A DNA stretch of 27,886 bases from Promethearchaeota archaeon. Its GTDB lineage: Archaea; Asgardarchaeota; Lokiarchaeia; Sigynarchaeales; SOKP01. How positions within the stretch are numbered: position 1 is the first letter of the stretch; each line of letters starts with the position of its first letter. Shown here in pieces: positions 14,762-22,460 of the stretch. Both the position numbers and the translations under genes were made by a program. The notes under the pieces are model-generated. The model was not told where the DNA came from and made no database searches. It saw only the letters and a program-made list of their open reading frames with translations. The stretch is taken from the NCBI GenBank assembly GCA_016839905.1, contig JAEOTJ010000416.1, positions 1 to 27,886 of the forward strand, in the 5' to 3' direction.

Positions 14762-15655
14762 TCATTCCTTAAATTTAAGATTTGAAGTTTTATTTCTTTC
14801 TTCAAGAATCCAATCATCAATAATAAATTCTTGTTCATGAATTTTATCAAAATTATATTTAGAATAAATGTACTGTTTTGGAATCCAATGATTTTTAGCT
14901 CCTCCAAAGTTTATTAATAGCGCTTTATTAGTTTCTGCTCTAATAGTTCCCTTTAGTTTGGTATGTTTTTTATTATATTGAAAATCTTTCACAGGGTGAA
15001 TTGATTTAGAAAAATGGGTATCTCTTGGAGTTTTATGGGAATCTTTTTTAATATAATATATGAAAAATACAAATCCTATAAAAATTAATAAACCTATGAG
15101 AATTCCATAGGGTTCATATCCGTAATAATAATCATTATCATCATCATCCCCACTTTCACCAATATAATAAACATATAATGACCAACTTGAAGGTTCAAAT
15201 TCATTATCATAATTCATTATGACTGCCAAACTTCTATCTAATAAATCCTTATTAATATTTAATAAATGCGTAGAATTATAACGCACATATGCCACCGCAA
15301 CTATTCTATCATATATATCAGTTCTATATTTATCGTCAATATCTAAAAATACATTTTTATTATAGATTAACGATTGGACATGATCTTTTGCCTCTTGATA
15401 TCCTGCTTCAGCTACCTCTGGTGTATCTATGTCTGCTGAACGGATTCTGCCTACTCCGTTTACATCAAAAGTGTCTCCATCAACGATATAAGTAGCCGTT
15501 CCTTGATCATCTATTTCCCAACTAGCTGAAGAGATTTCAATAAGAAAAGCACCCTTGCTTTGATAATTTGATGTATTTTCAATTAAACTATCTTGCACCG
15601 GATAGAAATACATGAATAAAATCAAGGATAAAAGTATTTTTAACTTTTTTGACAT
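14762..15655 (-). CDS. Membrane-anchored staphylococcal-nuclease-like protein
   Basis: This 297-residue protein has a signal sequence (LKILLSLILFMYFYPV, 5-20), then an extracellular SNase-like domain (about 50-155). The catalytic set matches staphylococcal nuclease by spacing: D61 (VDGDTF), R72, D77 and E80 (RIRSADIDTPE) and R117 (DIYDRIVAVAYV). A membrane helix follows (about 183-202), then a cytoplasmic domain (about 230-290) with ALLINFGGAKNHWIPKQYI. It probably cuts nucleic acid outside the cell, for nutrition, DNA uptake or defence. A TATA-like box lies about 40 nt upstream of the ATG. After the TGA stop the frame continues with a second copy of the last domain. Catalytic residues are intact. 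Confidence 0.85.
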   Translation of the reverse strand: MSKKLKILLSLILFMYFYPVQDSLIENTSNYQSKGAFLIEISSASWEIDDQGTATYIVDGDTFDVNGVGRIRSADIDTPEVAEAGYQEAKDHVQSLIYNKNVFLDIDDKYRTDIYDRIVAVAYVRYNSTHLLNINKDLLDRSLAVIMNYDNEFEPSSWSLYVYYIGESGDDDDNDYYYGYEPYGILIGLLIFIGFVFFIYYIKKDSHKTPRDTHFSKSIHPVKDFQYNKKHTKLKGTIRAETNKALLINFGGAKNHWIPKQYIYSKYNFDKIHEQEFIIDDWILEERNKTSNLKFKE

Positions 15656-15689
15656 TTTAATCTCTAATTGAATTTAATTTAAGCATTGT

Positions 15690-15706
15690 TTAAATATTTA
15701 TATCTT
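15690..15706 (-). promoter_or_regulatory. Probable TATA box of the nuclease gene
   Basis: On the minus strand, AAGATATAAATATTTAA about 35-50 nt upstream of the ATG at 15655 matches the archaeal TATA consensus. It would place initiation roughly 10-20 nt before the start codon. Motif and position only. Confidence 0.45.
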
Positions 15707-15744
15707 AAACCATTCATCATCATGAACTTGAGCTAAAAATTTTC

Positions 15745-15907
15745 GTCCAATCCAAAAGGTTTTTCCCTCAGTTTTATATGTGTAAAGAAGAATAGGATTA
15801 TTAGGAAATTAAAAAAATGTCCGGTTATTGCCAGAAATGCTAAATAAACCCGGTCCAAGCGCGACTCCAGTAGAGAAATCGTTTTACAATCGAATTGAAA
15901 ATGTCAT
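15745..15907 (+). repeat. Dispersed element family 1, copy C (full length)
   Basis: This is one of two full copies of about 163 bp. The 5' half contains TTTTTCCCTCAGTTTTATAT and GTGTAAAGAAGAA. The 3' half can fold into three hairpins: CCGGTTATT (15821-15829) with AATAA-AC-CCGG (15843-15853); GCGA-CTC with GAG and TCGT; and TTTTACAAT with ATTGAAAA. The element ends with AAAATGTCAT. In this copy the outer stem changes on one side relative to copy E but can still pair. It lies in the 15656-16172 gap upstream of the PRTase gene; the rest of that gap shows only a T14 run. Confidence 0.85.
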
Positions 15908-16140
15908 ATCTCAAAAAAACGAGATTATTTGTGGATAAAAATATATATAGACAATTTGGTATAATAATTACATAGGAAAAAAATTTGTTTAAAGAGATTT
16001 GAATCCAAATCATAATTAATATGGCGTTATGCTATGGATTTTATTCTAAGGTCAGAAATTGAATCAAAAGGGCAAAATTAATACCCATTTTGTGATGATA
16101 AATATGGAATTCGTTATATTCAACTACTAGGAACTTAAAA

Positions 16141-16154
16141 TTTTTTTTTTTTTT
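16141..16154 (+). other. T14 homopolymer upstream of the PRTase gene
   Basis: A run of 14 T ends 18 nt before the ATG at 16173. On the + strand a U-rich tract is a typical archaeal termination signal, so it could end transcripts from the family-1 copy upstream. It could also be a slippage-prone switch for the downstream gene. Confidence 0.4.
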
Positions 16155-16172
16155 GATAAAGAATATTTTTAG

Positions 16173-16994
16173 ATGAGAATGATGATTTTAGCAGGGGATT
16201 ATGTAAGGATATTAATAGGTTCCTATGAAGGAGAGCTTGGAGAGGTTAAAAGTTTTAATGGGATCAAATATATAATTAAACTCTTGAAAAAAGAAATTGA
16301 GGTTAAACTATCTGAGGATGAATTTAAATTAATTCCAAAAGAAGAAATAGAAGAAAAAGCAATAAAGGTAAGTTGTAGTGATGGTTCAGAAAAAATTATA
16401 AAAGATAAAGATCTCCGATATGGCTGTAATTGTTTAAAAAACAATAGGAGCTTTAAAGGTTTATACGCTTTAGGAAAATATTATGCTAAAAATGAGTATC
16501 CTGATGAATATTATAGTGATTACTTTACACAGCAGATTCTTAAGATAAAAAATTTTAACAGATCTGCGGCTCAAGATATTAGTAAAATTTATAAAGCTTT
16601 TATCAAAAAGTCTATTAAAATCAAGGAAATCGTTGCCAGTGTTGATTATATATGCTTTATGCCAAGCATTAATAATAGAAATCATATAGAACAATGGGGG
16701 CGTGAAATATGCGAATTTTTAAGTATCCAAGATATATCTTATATCATAAGAATTCCAAGGAATAAAAAAGGAAAGATGAAATATTATAAGTTAAAACTCG
16801 CAAGTGAAAGATTTAAAATTATTAATGGCGCGTTTCAAATCAAACCAAATAAATTAAACCTAAATGGAAAAGTTTGCCTAATATTAGATGATGTTTGTAC
16901 AACAGGATTACAAATAAATGAACTTACAAATACTTTAGTAAATGAAGGTGCAAAAGAGATATACGCTTTAGTCATTGGACGAGCAAAATATTAA
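16173..16994 (+). CDS. PRTase-domain protein, ShosT-like toxin candidate
   Basis: This 273-residue protein ends in a type-I phosphoribosyltransferase domain whose PRPP-binding loop is clear: VCLILDDVCTTG (234-245), then an amphipathic helix and ALVIGRAK. The N-terminal 4-54 (AGDYVRILIGSYEGELGEVK...) looks like a KOW/SH3-type fold that often binds RNA or ribosomal partners. A cysteine pair (CNC, 85-87) lies between. It is followed after 31 nt by a DprA-like gene. A PRTase toxin with a DprA-type antitoxin is the layout of the ShosTA anti-phage TA system; a ComF-like competence pair is the alternative. Several ATGs occur at the start (residues 1, 3, 4). A T14 run lies 18 nt upstream. Confidence 0.75.
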   Translation: MRMMILAGDYVRILIGSYEGELGEVKSFNGIKYIIKLLKKEIEVKLSEDEFKLIPKEEIEEKAIKVSCSDGSEKIIKDKDLRYGCNCLKNNRSFKGLYALGKYYAKNEYPDEYYSDYFTQQILKIKNFNRSAAQDISKIYKAFIKKSIKIKEIVASVDYICFMPSINNRNHIEQWGREICEFLSIQDISYIIRIPRNKKGKMKYYKLKLASERFKIINGAFQIKPNKLNLNGKVCLILDDVCTTGLQINELTNTLVNEGAKEIYALVIGRAKY

Positions 16995-17025
16995 AAGAGT
17001 AAAACCTTACTTAAAATGAATAAAA

Positions 17026-18003
17026 ATGAATTCTAGTTTAGAAAATTACTTATTCTTAAGTCAATGCATCCCATTACCTTTATCTGTACTCAAACGAATA
17101 GAGGATAATCCATCTCATCCTTTTCATAAAATTAATATATTAAAAAGTCAAGAGATAAAAAATGAATTGATAAATATTAGTAGAAGTAAAAGAATTAACA
17201 TCAAAAATGTTGAAGAAAAAGCAGAAAACGCGTTTAAATTAATAAATAATTCTATATTAGATAAAATATCCAAGAAAATAGAAGATTGGAAAAAATTGGG
17301 AATAAATATAATCACTTATTTTGAAAAAAAGTTTCCTTCGCGTCTTAAAACAATTAAAAATGCCCCAAAATTACTTTTTGTAAAAGGTAATTATGAAATT
17401 GATTACAAAAGAGCAATTTCAATTATTGGAACTCGAAATCCCTCTGAATATGGAAAAAATATGGCATTTAAAATTGGTAAATGCTTTGCTGAAAAGGGAT
17501 TTGTAATTATAAATGGTTTTGCTAAAGGGGTTGATATTGAAGCTATTAAAGGAGCATTGGAGGGTGGTGGAAAAATAGTAAGTGTTTTTGGATCTGGTTT
17601 GTTAAATCCATATCCCAAAGAGAATATTTCCATCTTTAATGAAATTCTAACCAATAATAAAGGATTCTTCATTTCTGAACAATTACCCGAAAAATCTGTA
17701 GTAAAATCAGCATTGGCAACTAGGAATAGAATCTCAAGCGCATTGAGTTTAGGAAATGTATTTATTGAGGCGAGTGAAACATCAGGGACTAAATGGCAGT
17801 TAAAATACAGCAAGGAACAGAGTAAATCAATAATTGTCTTAAAGCCTAAAGAAAAAATTAAACAATCAGAATTGCCAAGATATATCATTAACTCTGAAAA
17901 AACCGCTTATATTATCGAAACCGTTAAGGATATTGATCAAATTGTGGAATCTTTAATAAATTCTAAATCTTCTAAAGAAACTTCCTTAACTGATTTTATT
18001 TAA
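17026..18003 (+). CDS. DprA/Smf-family protein, ShosA-like antitoxin candidate
   Basis: This 325-residue protein has a helical N-terminus (about 1-115) and a DprA Rossmann (SLOG-type) domain: IGTRNPSEYG (134-143), NGFAKGVDIEAIKGAL (163-178), VFGSGLLNPYPKEN (187-200), RNRISSALS (233-241) and EASETSGT (248-255). These match the nucleotide- and DNA-binding signature of the family. DprA normally loads RecA on incoming single-stranded DNA. Directly after a PRTase gene, an antitoxin role as in ShosTA is more likely here. The gap to the upstream gene is 31 nt. No clear winged-helix domain follows the core. The 3' end is followed by partial copy D of the family-1 element. Confidence 0.85.
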   Translation: MNSSLENYLFLSQCIPLPLSVLKRIEDNPSHPFHKINILKSQEIKNELINISRSKRINIKNVEEKAENAFKLINNSILDKISKKIEDWKKLGINIITYFEKKFPSRLKTIKNAPKLLFVKGNYEIDYKRAISIIGTRNPSEYGKNMAFKIGKCFAEKGFVIINGFAKGVDIEAIKGALEGGGKIVSVFGSGLLNPYPKENISIFNEILTNNKGFFISEQLPEKSVVKSALATRNRISSALSLGNVFIEASETSGTKWQLKYSKEQSKSIIVLKPKEKIKQSELPRYIINSEKTAYIIETVKDIDQIVESLINSKSSKETSLTDFI

Positions 18004-18059
18004 AATTAAATCCTATAAATCTTAGTTGATTATTTCTAATTTAACCTACTTTAATATAT

Positions 18060-18146
18060 TTAGGAAATTAAATAAATATCCGTTTATTACCAAAAATGTT
18101 AAATAAACCCAGTCCGAGCGCAACTCCAGGAGAGAAATCGTTTTAT
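18060..18146 (+). repeat. Dispersed element family 1, copy D (3' half)
   Basis: This copy begins at TTAGGAAATTAAATAAATAT and keeps the hairpin region CCGTTTATT...AATAAACC and the GC-richer segment GAGCGCAACTCCAGGAGAG with a few substitutions. It diverges after ATCGTTTTA. The TATA-like 5' half is absent. It lies between the convergent ends of the DprA-like gene and the 874-aa surface protein gene. Confidence 0.75.
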
Positions 18147-18329
18147 AACTGGATAGAGTATTATATCATATAAGTTATGATCTTATTGATTAAAAAAATT
18201 TAGTTCTGATTTGAATTCAATAAAAAGATATAAAAGAATCCTTGCTAAATTTTTTCATATCTGGTTGTGACACTGAATTCAAACTTATTTTATCCTTAAT
18301 CTCCTGATTAAAGAAAGAAAATAAGCGAT

Positions 18330-20954
18330 TTAGGTTCTAACTTTAACTTTTTTTTTCTTGTAAATAACTCCTACTATCATTACCGTAATTGTCAGAGAGA
18401 TAAAATAATAATTACCATAAGAAATCGTTCCATCACTATTCTCCTCATCGTTGGTTGTATCATCTGATGGTTGCTGCCCTTGAGTTCTCCATTCAGTACT
18501 ACTGGCTTTCCAAGTATTTAATAGTACCTTTCCTAATAGTGGAGCTAAATCAAAATTAATATTTGGATATTGACCGAGTAAATATTCATAGTTATCTCCG
18601 ATGATTAATTTCAGTAAAAAAGACGGAGTAAAACCAAAATACCAATCTATGAGGAAATTGATACCATAAGTGAAATTTAATATTTCTAAGGAGAGATTTT
18701 CTCCGTAACTTAATTCAGGTATTTTTAAATCTATATTAAAGTCTTTTATTTTTGTGTCCCAATTTATTGTTTGTATTGAATTTCCTAATTTAACTTTTGC
18801 TGATAAATAACCACTGATAATGGGGTTTATTTTCAAATAGATATCCTTAAAGAAGAGCTTTAGGATAGTAGCATGCTGAGGAAAAAAGAATTTCAGAATC
18901 TCAATTAGATGAACGGTAATATTGCAATTTAGTATCTGACCGATTAATTGAGGGGTAAAAAGAGTGTCTATGGTTACATAACCTCCTATATCCATTGAAA
19001 AAGTCCTATTAAAGCAAAAATCTAGAAAATTATTAAATAATTGGACTTGGGGATTAGAGAAATCAATCACTATTTGGTTTTCAATCACAGCTTCAAAGTA
19101 TTTTTCAGTAAAGAACAAGCTATAATTCGCTGTAATATTAAAGAAATAATCTATCTTTAGAATGGCATTCGACTCGTCCAAAATTGTTCCCAAAATAGTA
19201 GTTAAATTTTGACCTGGAGTTAACACATCGGGAAGATCGATATCTGTTTTTAAAGGAATTATGTATGTAAAGTTTACACTTCTTTGAACCTTAATAAATC
19301 CTCCCTCTGCTTGAGTATTATCTTTATGTCTAATTGCTTTTTGCATTATGTATTCATAATTTGAGTGAATATAAGGTTCTGTAAACACTTGAATAAGATC
19401 GTAGGTAAATGGAGCATATTGAGGTATATCTTCACCATCGAAATTATTAAAACCTTGCGTAAGCGAATAGTTTAGTCGAGCATAAAAATCATAAATAGTA
19501 TCATTTGTTAAAGGTATTTTTTTGGTTTTAATGGGAATTATATCCTTCGGACTGGATGAAAGCTGCCCTAATATCTCTGCCTCCTCTCCAATATAAATAA
19601 GTGATGTAATTCTTCCCATGGCTAATTGATGATAACTTGTATTTATTGTCAACAATAAAGAGGGCACTCCTCCAAAGCAACTAGAATAATCTTGCGTATA
19701 ATCGAACAAATTCATTTTATAATAATTCACACTATAATTCTCTCCTAATAGAGGTTGTAGCTCCGGTGATATTTCAACAACCTTATTAATATTTTCATAA
19801 CCAGCATTTATTTCATATATCGAATATTTCTGATCGGTTCTCCAGCCTGTCGGTGTGTTAGCATATGTATCTTGGTTATCGAATACAAAACGATACGGTT
19901 TTGGATCTCCTGTATAACTATAATTAATATATATTTGTACTACTTCATAATCATCATAATGAATCCACTCATCTGACCAAATCCAATTATCGCGCCAAAC
20001 TGAACTCCAATAAAATATATACTGGATACAAAATGCATTCCTGTTTATCGCAGAATCAAATCCGTGAATAACTCGTGCAGATACTTGATTTGGTTCTCTG
20101 GTACGGTCGGTATCATCATTATCGAATAAGAATGGATGATAAAGTTCTGTAAGATTATTGGCAGTAAAAGTAGTATTTGTATCGATAATCGAGATTTTTA
20201 AAGCTATATCCACATCAGTACAGGATATTTCCCGATATCCTTCAAGAACCTCTGGATTAATAGATTTCCAATAAAAACCTCCAAGGGAGTTATCGGCAGA
20301 GGCTACATCATATTCAAATACTTCTAAAAGTAATGTGCTTAAGACCGTCCAGCCCTCAAATAAAGTAATTGGTGTTGAAAAATTACTCCAATGAGGGGGA
20401 TTATCACTTATCGCATAAGTAGGTGTTTCATTGTAAAGATCATGGTCTATAGTTAAATTATCTATCCATTGATAATTATCCCAATTACCATTTAGATCGT
20501 ATTCAGGCATACCTATCCAATAATTTGGAATCCATCGAGCATAAATATCACCAGCAACTGGGATTATACTCTTATCATCATACACTAAAAGCGCAGTCAA
20601 GTTAATTTGCATATAAGTCCAATGGATACCTTCCATTAGAGGTTGCGGTATAATATCATTTCCTACATACACTGTGTGATTTGGGTCTGCAAAAGAAGTT
20701 ACATTATCTAAAATATTCTTTACATTTGGAGGGTCAGGCTCTTCGTTTAACGCCTCTTCTTGCCCCCACTCATATCGATATGTTAAACTATTCGTATCCT
20801 GATATTGTTTAGCCATCTTTGGAATTGTAATTGAATTATCAGCTGATGAGTTGTTAGATATTATATCTGGATTAGAAATATTAATAATTGGTAAAATCAT
20901 GGTTGATGTTAAGAAGATTACAAGCAGCATACTCGAAATTTTAATTTTTGACAT
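18330..20954 (-). CDS. Large surface protein (874 aa), unrecognised
   Basis: This long extracellular protein has an N-terminal signal or membrane segment (ISSMLLVIFLTSTMILPI, about 6-23), roughly 800 residues outside the cell rich in Asn, Tyr, Thr and Ile with many N-x-S/T sites, an acidic stalk (DDTTNDEENSDG), a C-terminal membrane helix (about 846-866) and a basic tail (KKKKVKVR). That is the type-I surface-protein layout common in Asgard and other archaea. I see no enzymatic motif or known repeat. It is the only long minus-strand gene between the defence-like modules at 16173 and 21402, and its 5' side faces the Mre11-like gene across about 450 bp. Confidence 0.8.
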   Translation of the reverse strand: MSKIKISSMLLVIFLTSTMILPIINISNPDIISNNSSADNSITIPKMAKQYQDTNSLTYRYEWGQEEALNEEPDPPNVKNILDNVTSFADPNHTVYVGNDIIPQPLMEGIHWTYMQINLTALLVYDDKSIIPVAGDIYARWIPNYWIGMPEYDLNGNWDNYQWIDNLTIDHDLYNETPTYAISDNPPHWSNFSTPITLFEGWTVLSTLLLEVFEYDVASADNSLGGFYWKSINPEVLEGYREISCTDVDIALKISIIDTNTTFTANNLTELYHPFLFDNDDTDRTREPNQVSARVIHGFDSAINRNAFCIQYIFYWSSVWRDNWIWSDEWIHYDDYEVVQIYINYSYTGDPKPYRFVFDNQDTYANTPTGWRTDQKYSIYEINAGYENINKVVEISPELQPLLGENYSVNYYKMNLFDYTQDYSSCFGGVPSLLLTINTSYHQLAMGRITSLIYIGEEAEILGQLSSSPKDIIPIKTKKIPLTNDTIYDFYARLNYSLTQGFNNFDGEDIPQYAPFTYDLIQVFTEPYIHSNYEYIMQKAIRHKDNTQAEGGFIKVQRSVNFTYIIPLKTDIDLPDVLTPGQNLTTILGTILDESNAILKIDYFFNITANYSLFFTEKYFEAVIENQIVIDFSNPQVQLFNNFLDFCFNRTFSMDIGGYVTIDTLFTPQLIGQILNCNITVHLIEILKFFFPQHATILKLFFKDIYLKINPIISGYLSAKVKLGNSIQTINWDTKIKDFNIDLKIPELSYGENLSLEILNFTYGINFLIDWYFGFTPSFLLKLIIGDNYEYLLGQYPNINFDLAPLLGKVLLNTWKASSTEWRTQGQQPSDDTTNDEENSDGTISYGNYYFISLTITVMIVGVIYKKKKVKVRT

Positions 20955-21146
20955 ATTTTAAAACTCCCTCGTTTTATTTTGTTTCCTTTTAGTTTTTAGA
21001 ACAATTTAATTAATCTATTTAAAAAAAAATGACTTTTTTACCTATTTGTCGATAACAATAAATTATTTGATTTTAATAGTATTTAACTTTTTCCATGAAA
21101 ATTGACATTTTTCAATGTGTTAAAATTAATATTAATAAAAATTTTT

Positions 21147-21309
21147 GCTCAACTCAAGTGGTTTTTCCCTAATTTTTATATGTGTAAAGAAGAACATTAT
21201 TATTAGGAAATTGAATAAATATCCGTTTATTCCCTAAAATGCTAAATAAACCCGGTCCAAGCGCGACTCCAGGAGAGAAATCGTTTTACAATCGAATTGA
21301 AAATGTCAT
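21147..21309 (+). repeat. Dispersed element family 1, copy E (full length)
   Basis: This full copy reads GTGGTTTTTCCC, TTTATATGTGTAAAGAAGAA and ATTATTAGGAAATTGAATAA, then the hairpin CCGTTTATT (21223-21231) with AATAAA-CC-CGG (21245-21255), the GC-richer CCAAGCGCGACTCCAGGAGA, and the tail hairpin around CAATCGAATTG to AAATGTCAT. The hairpin loop differs from copy C while the stem is kept. It ends 92 nt upstream of the Mre11-like gene. The rest of 20955-21401 is AT-rich with no other feature. Confidence 0.85.
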
Positions 21310-21401
21310 TATGTAAAAAGATGAAATAGTAATAAAAAAGTTATTAAATATGAGTAAATATTATTATCCATAATTGTCAAATAATACTTAAATGAGACAA
21401 A

Positions 21402-22460
21402 ATGAAAATACTTCATACATCAGATATTCATCTAAGAGAGTATCAAGATGAAAGATGGGATGCTCTAAATGAGCTTTTAAGAATCGGGAAGCAAGAAAAT
21501 ATAGAATTATTTGCCATTAGTGGTGATCTATTTGATAAGGATGTGCATGGAGATGAATTAAAGCCGAAATTAAGGCCAATTTTCTCTAATAATGGTTTTA
21601 AAATTTTTTTAATCCCAGGAAATCATGATAAGGAGTCATTTAAAAGCGGTGTCTATTTTGGTGAAGATATTGTATTATTTAATGATTTACACACTCCTTA
21701 TACTCACAAAGATGTTAATATTTGGGGCTTTCCTTTTGAATATCTAGAAGGAGGAGCAATTATTAATAAACTTCATAAAATTAAGGAAGATTTAGATGAG
21801 AATAGAATTAATATTCTATTATTCCATGGGGAATTAATTGATGCATTCTTTTCAAGAAATGATATGGGAGAAGAGGGCCATAAAAGATATATGCCCGTAA
21901 AACTTTCATATTTTAAAGACTTAAATTTTGATTATATTCTTGCAGGGCATATTCACTCTAAATTTGAAGTCTGGCAAATAGGGGATGGGAAATACTTCAT
22001 TTATCCTAGCTCTCCAATTTCAATTACAAGTAAAGAAATTGGAAAAAGAAAAGTTAATCTCTTTGAAATAGGAGGCCCCCCAAAGGAATATGTTTTAGAC
22101 ACGCCTCATTATGAAAAAATAGAAATTGAATTTGATCCATTAAGAGATGAGAAACCACTTGAAATTATAAAAGCTAGGTTTGAAAATTTACATCCTAATG
22201 CAAAAATCATTTTAAAACTTAAAGGTTATTTAGATAGTAAGAAACTAGGAATATCCGAAACACAATTTGATTCAGTAGTTAAAGAATATGCTTCAGATAA
22301 AGTTGTTCAGATTATTAATGAAGTTCAAGATATCAGTAAAATAATTGAAGATGATTTATTTAAAAAATTTACAAAGAAACTAAAGGAAAAGGAGTTTAGC
22401 GTAGAAGAGAAAAAATTAATGCAGGAATATACAATTAAATCAATGATGGGGGTTCGATAA
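21402..22460 (+). CDS. Mre11/SbcD-like metallophosphoesterase (YhaO-like)
   Basis: This calcineurin-type nuclease subunit has all metal-binding motifs: D8 and H10 (SDIH), D42 (SGDLFD), N74-H75-D76 (GNHD), H142 (FHGEL) and H183/H185 (AGHIHS). The catalytic core is about 1-230; the remaining 120 residues are a mixed cap and helical tail expected to contact the partner ATPase. It should cut DNA ends or hairpins with Mn2+, controlled by the Rad50-like protein encoded next. The TAATG junction (1-nt overlap) shows translational coupling. At 352 residues it is shorter than archaeal Mre11 and closer to the SbcD/YhaO type. Copy E of the family-1 element lies upstream. Confidence 0.88.
   Translation: MKILHTSDIHLREYQDERWDALNELLRIGKQENIELFAISGDLFDKDVHGDELKPKLRPIFSNNGFKIFLIPGNHDKESFKSGVYFGEDIVLFNDLHTPYTHKDVNIWGFPFEYLEGGAIINKLHKIKEDLDENRINILLFHGELIDAFFSRNDMGEEGHKRYMPVKLSYFKDLNFDYILAGHIHSKFEVWQIGDGKYFIYPSSPISITSKEIGKRKVNLFEIGGPPKEYVLDTPHYEKIEIEFDPLRDEKPLEIIKARFENLHPNAKIILKLKGYLDSKKLGISETQFDSVVKEYASDKVVQIINEVQDISKIIEDDLFKKFTKKLKEKEFSVEEKKLMQEYTIKSMMGVR

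Noticed and set aside
16021..16062. Short frame starting ATG GCG TTA between copy C and the PRTase gene
   Set aside because: Thirteen codons, no Shine-Dalgarno and no recognisable sequence.
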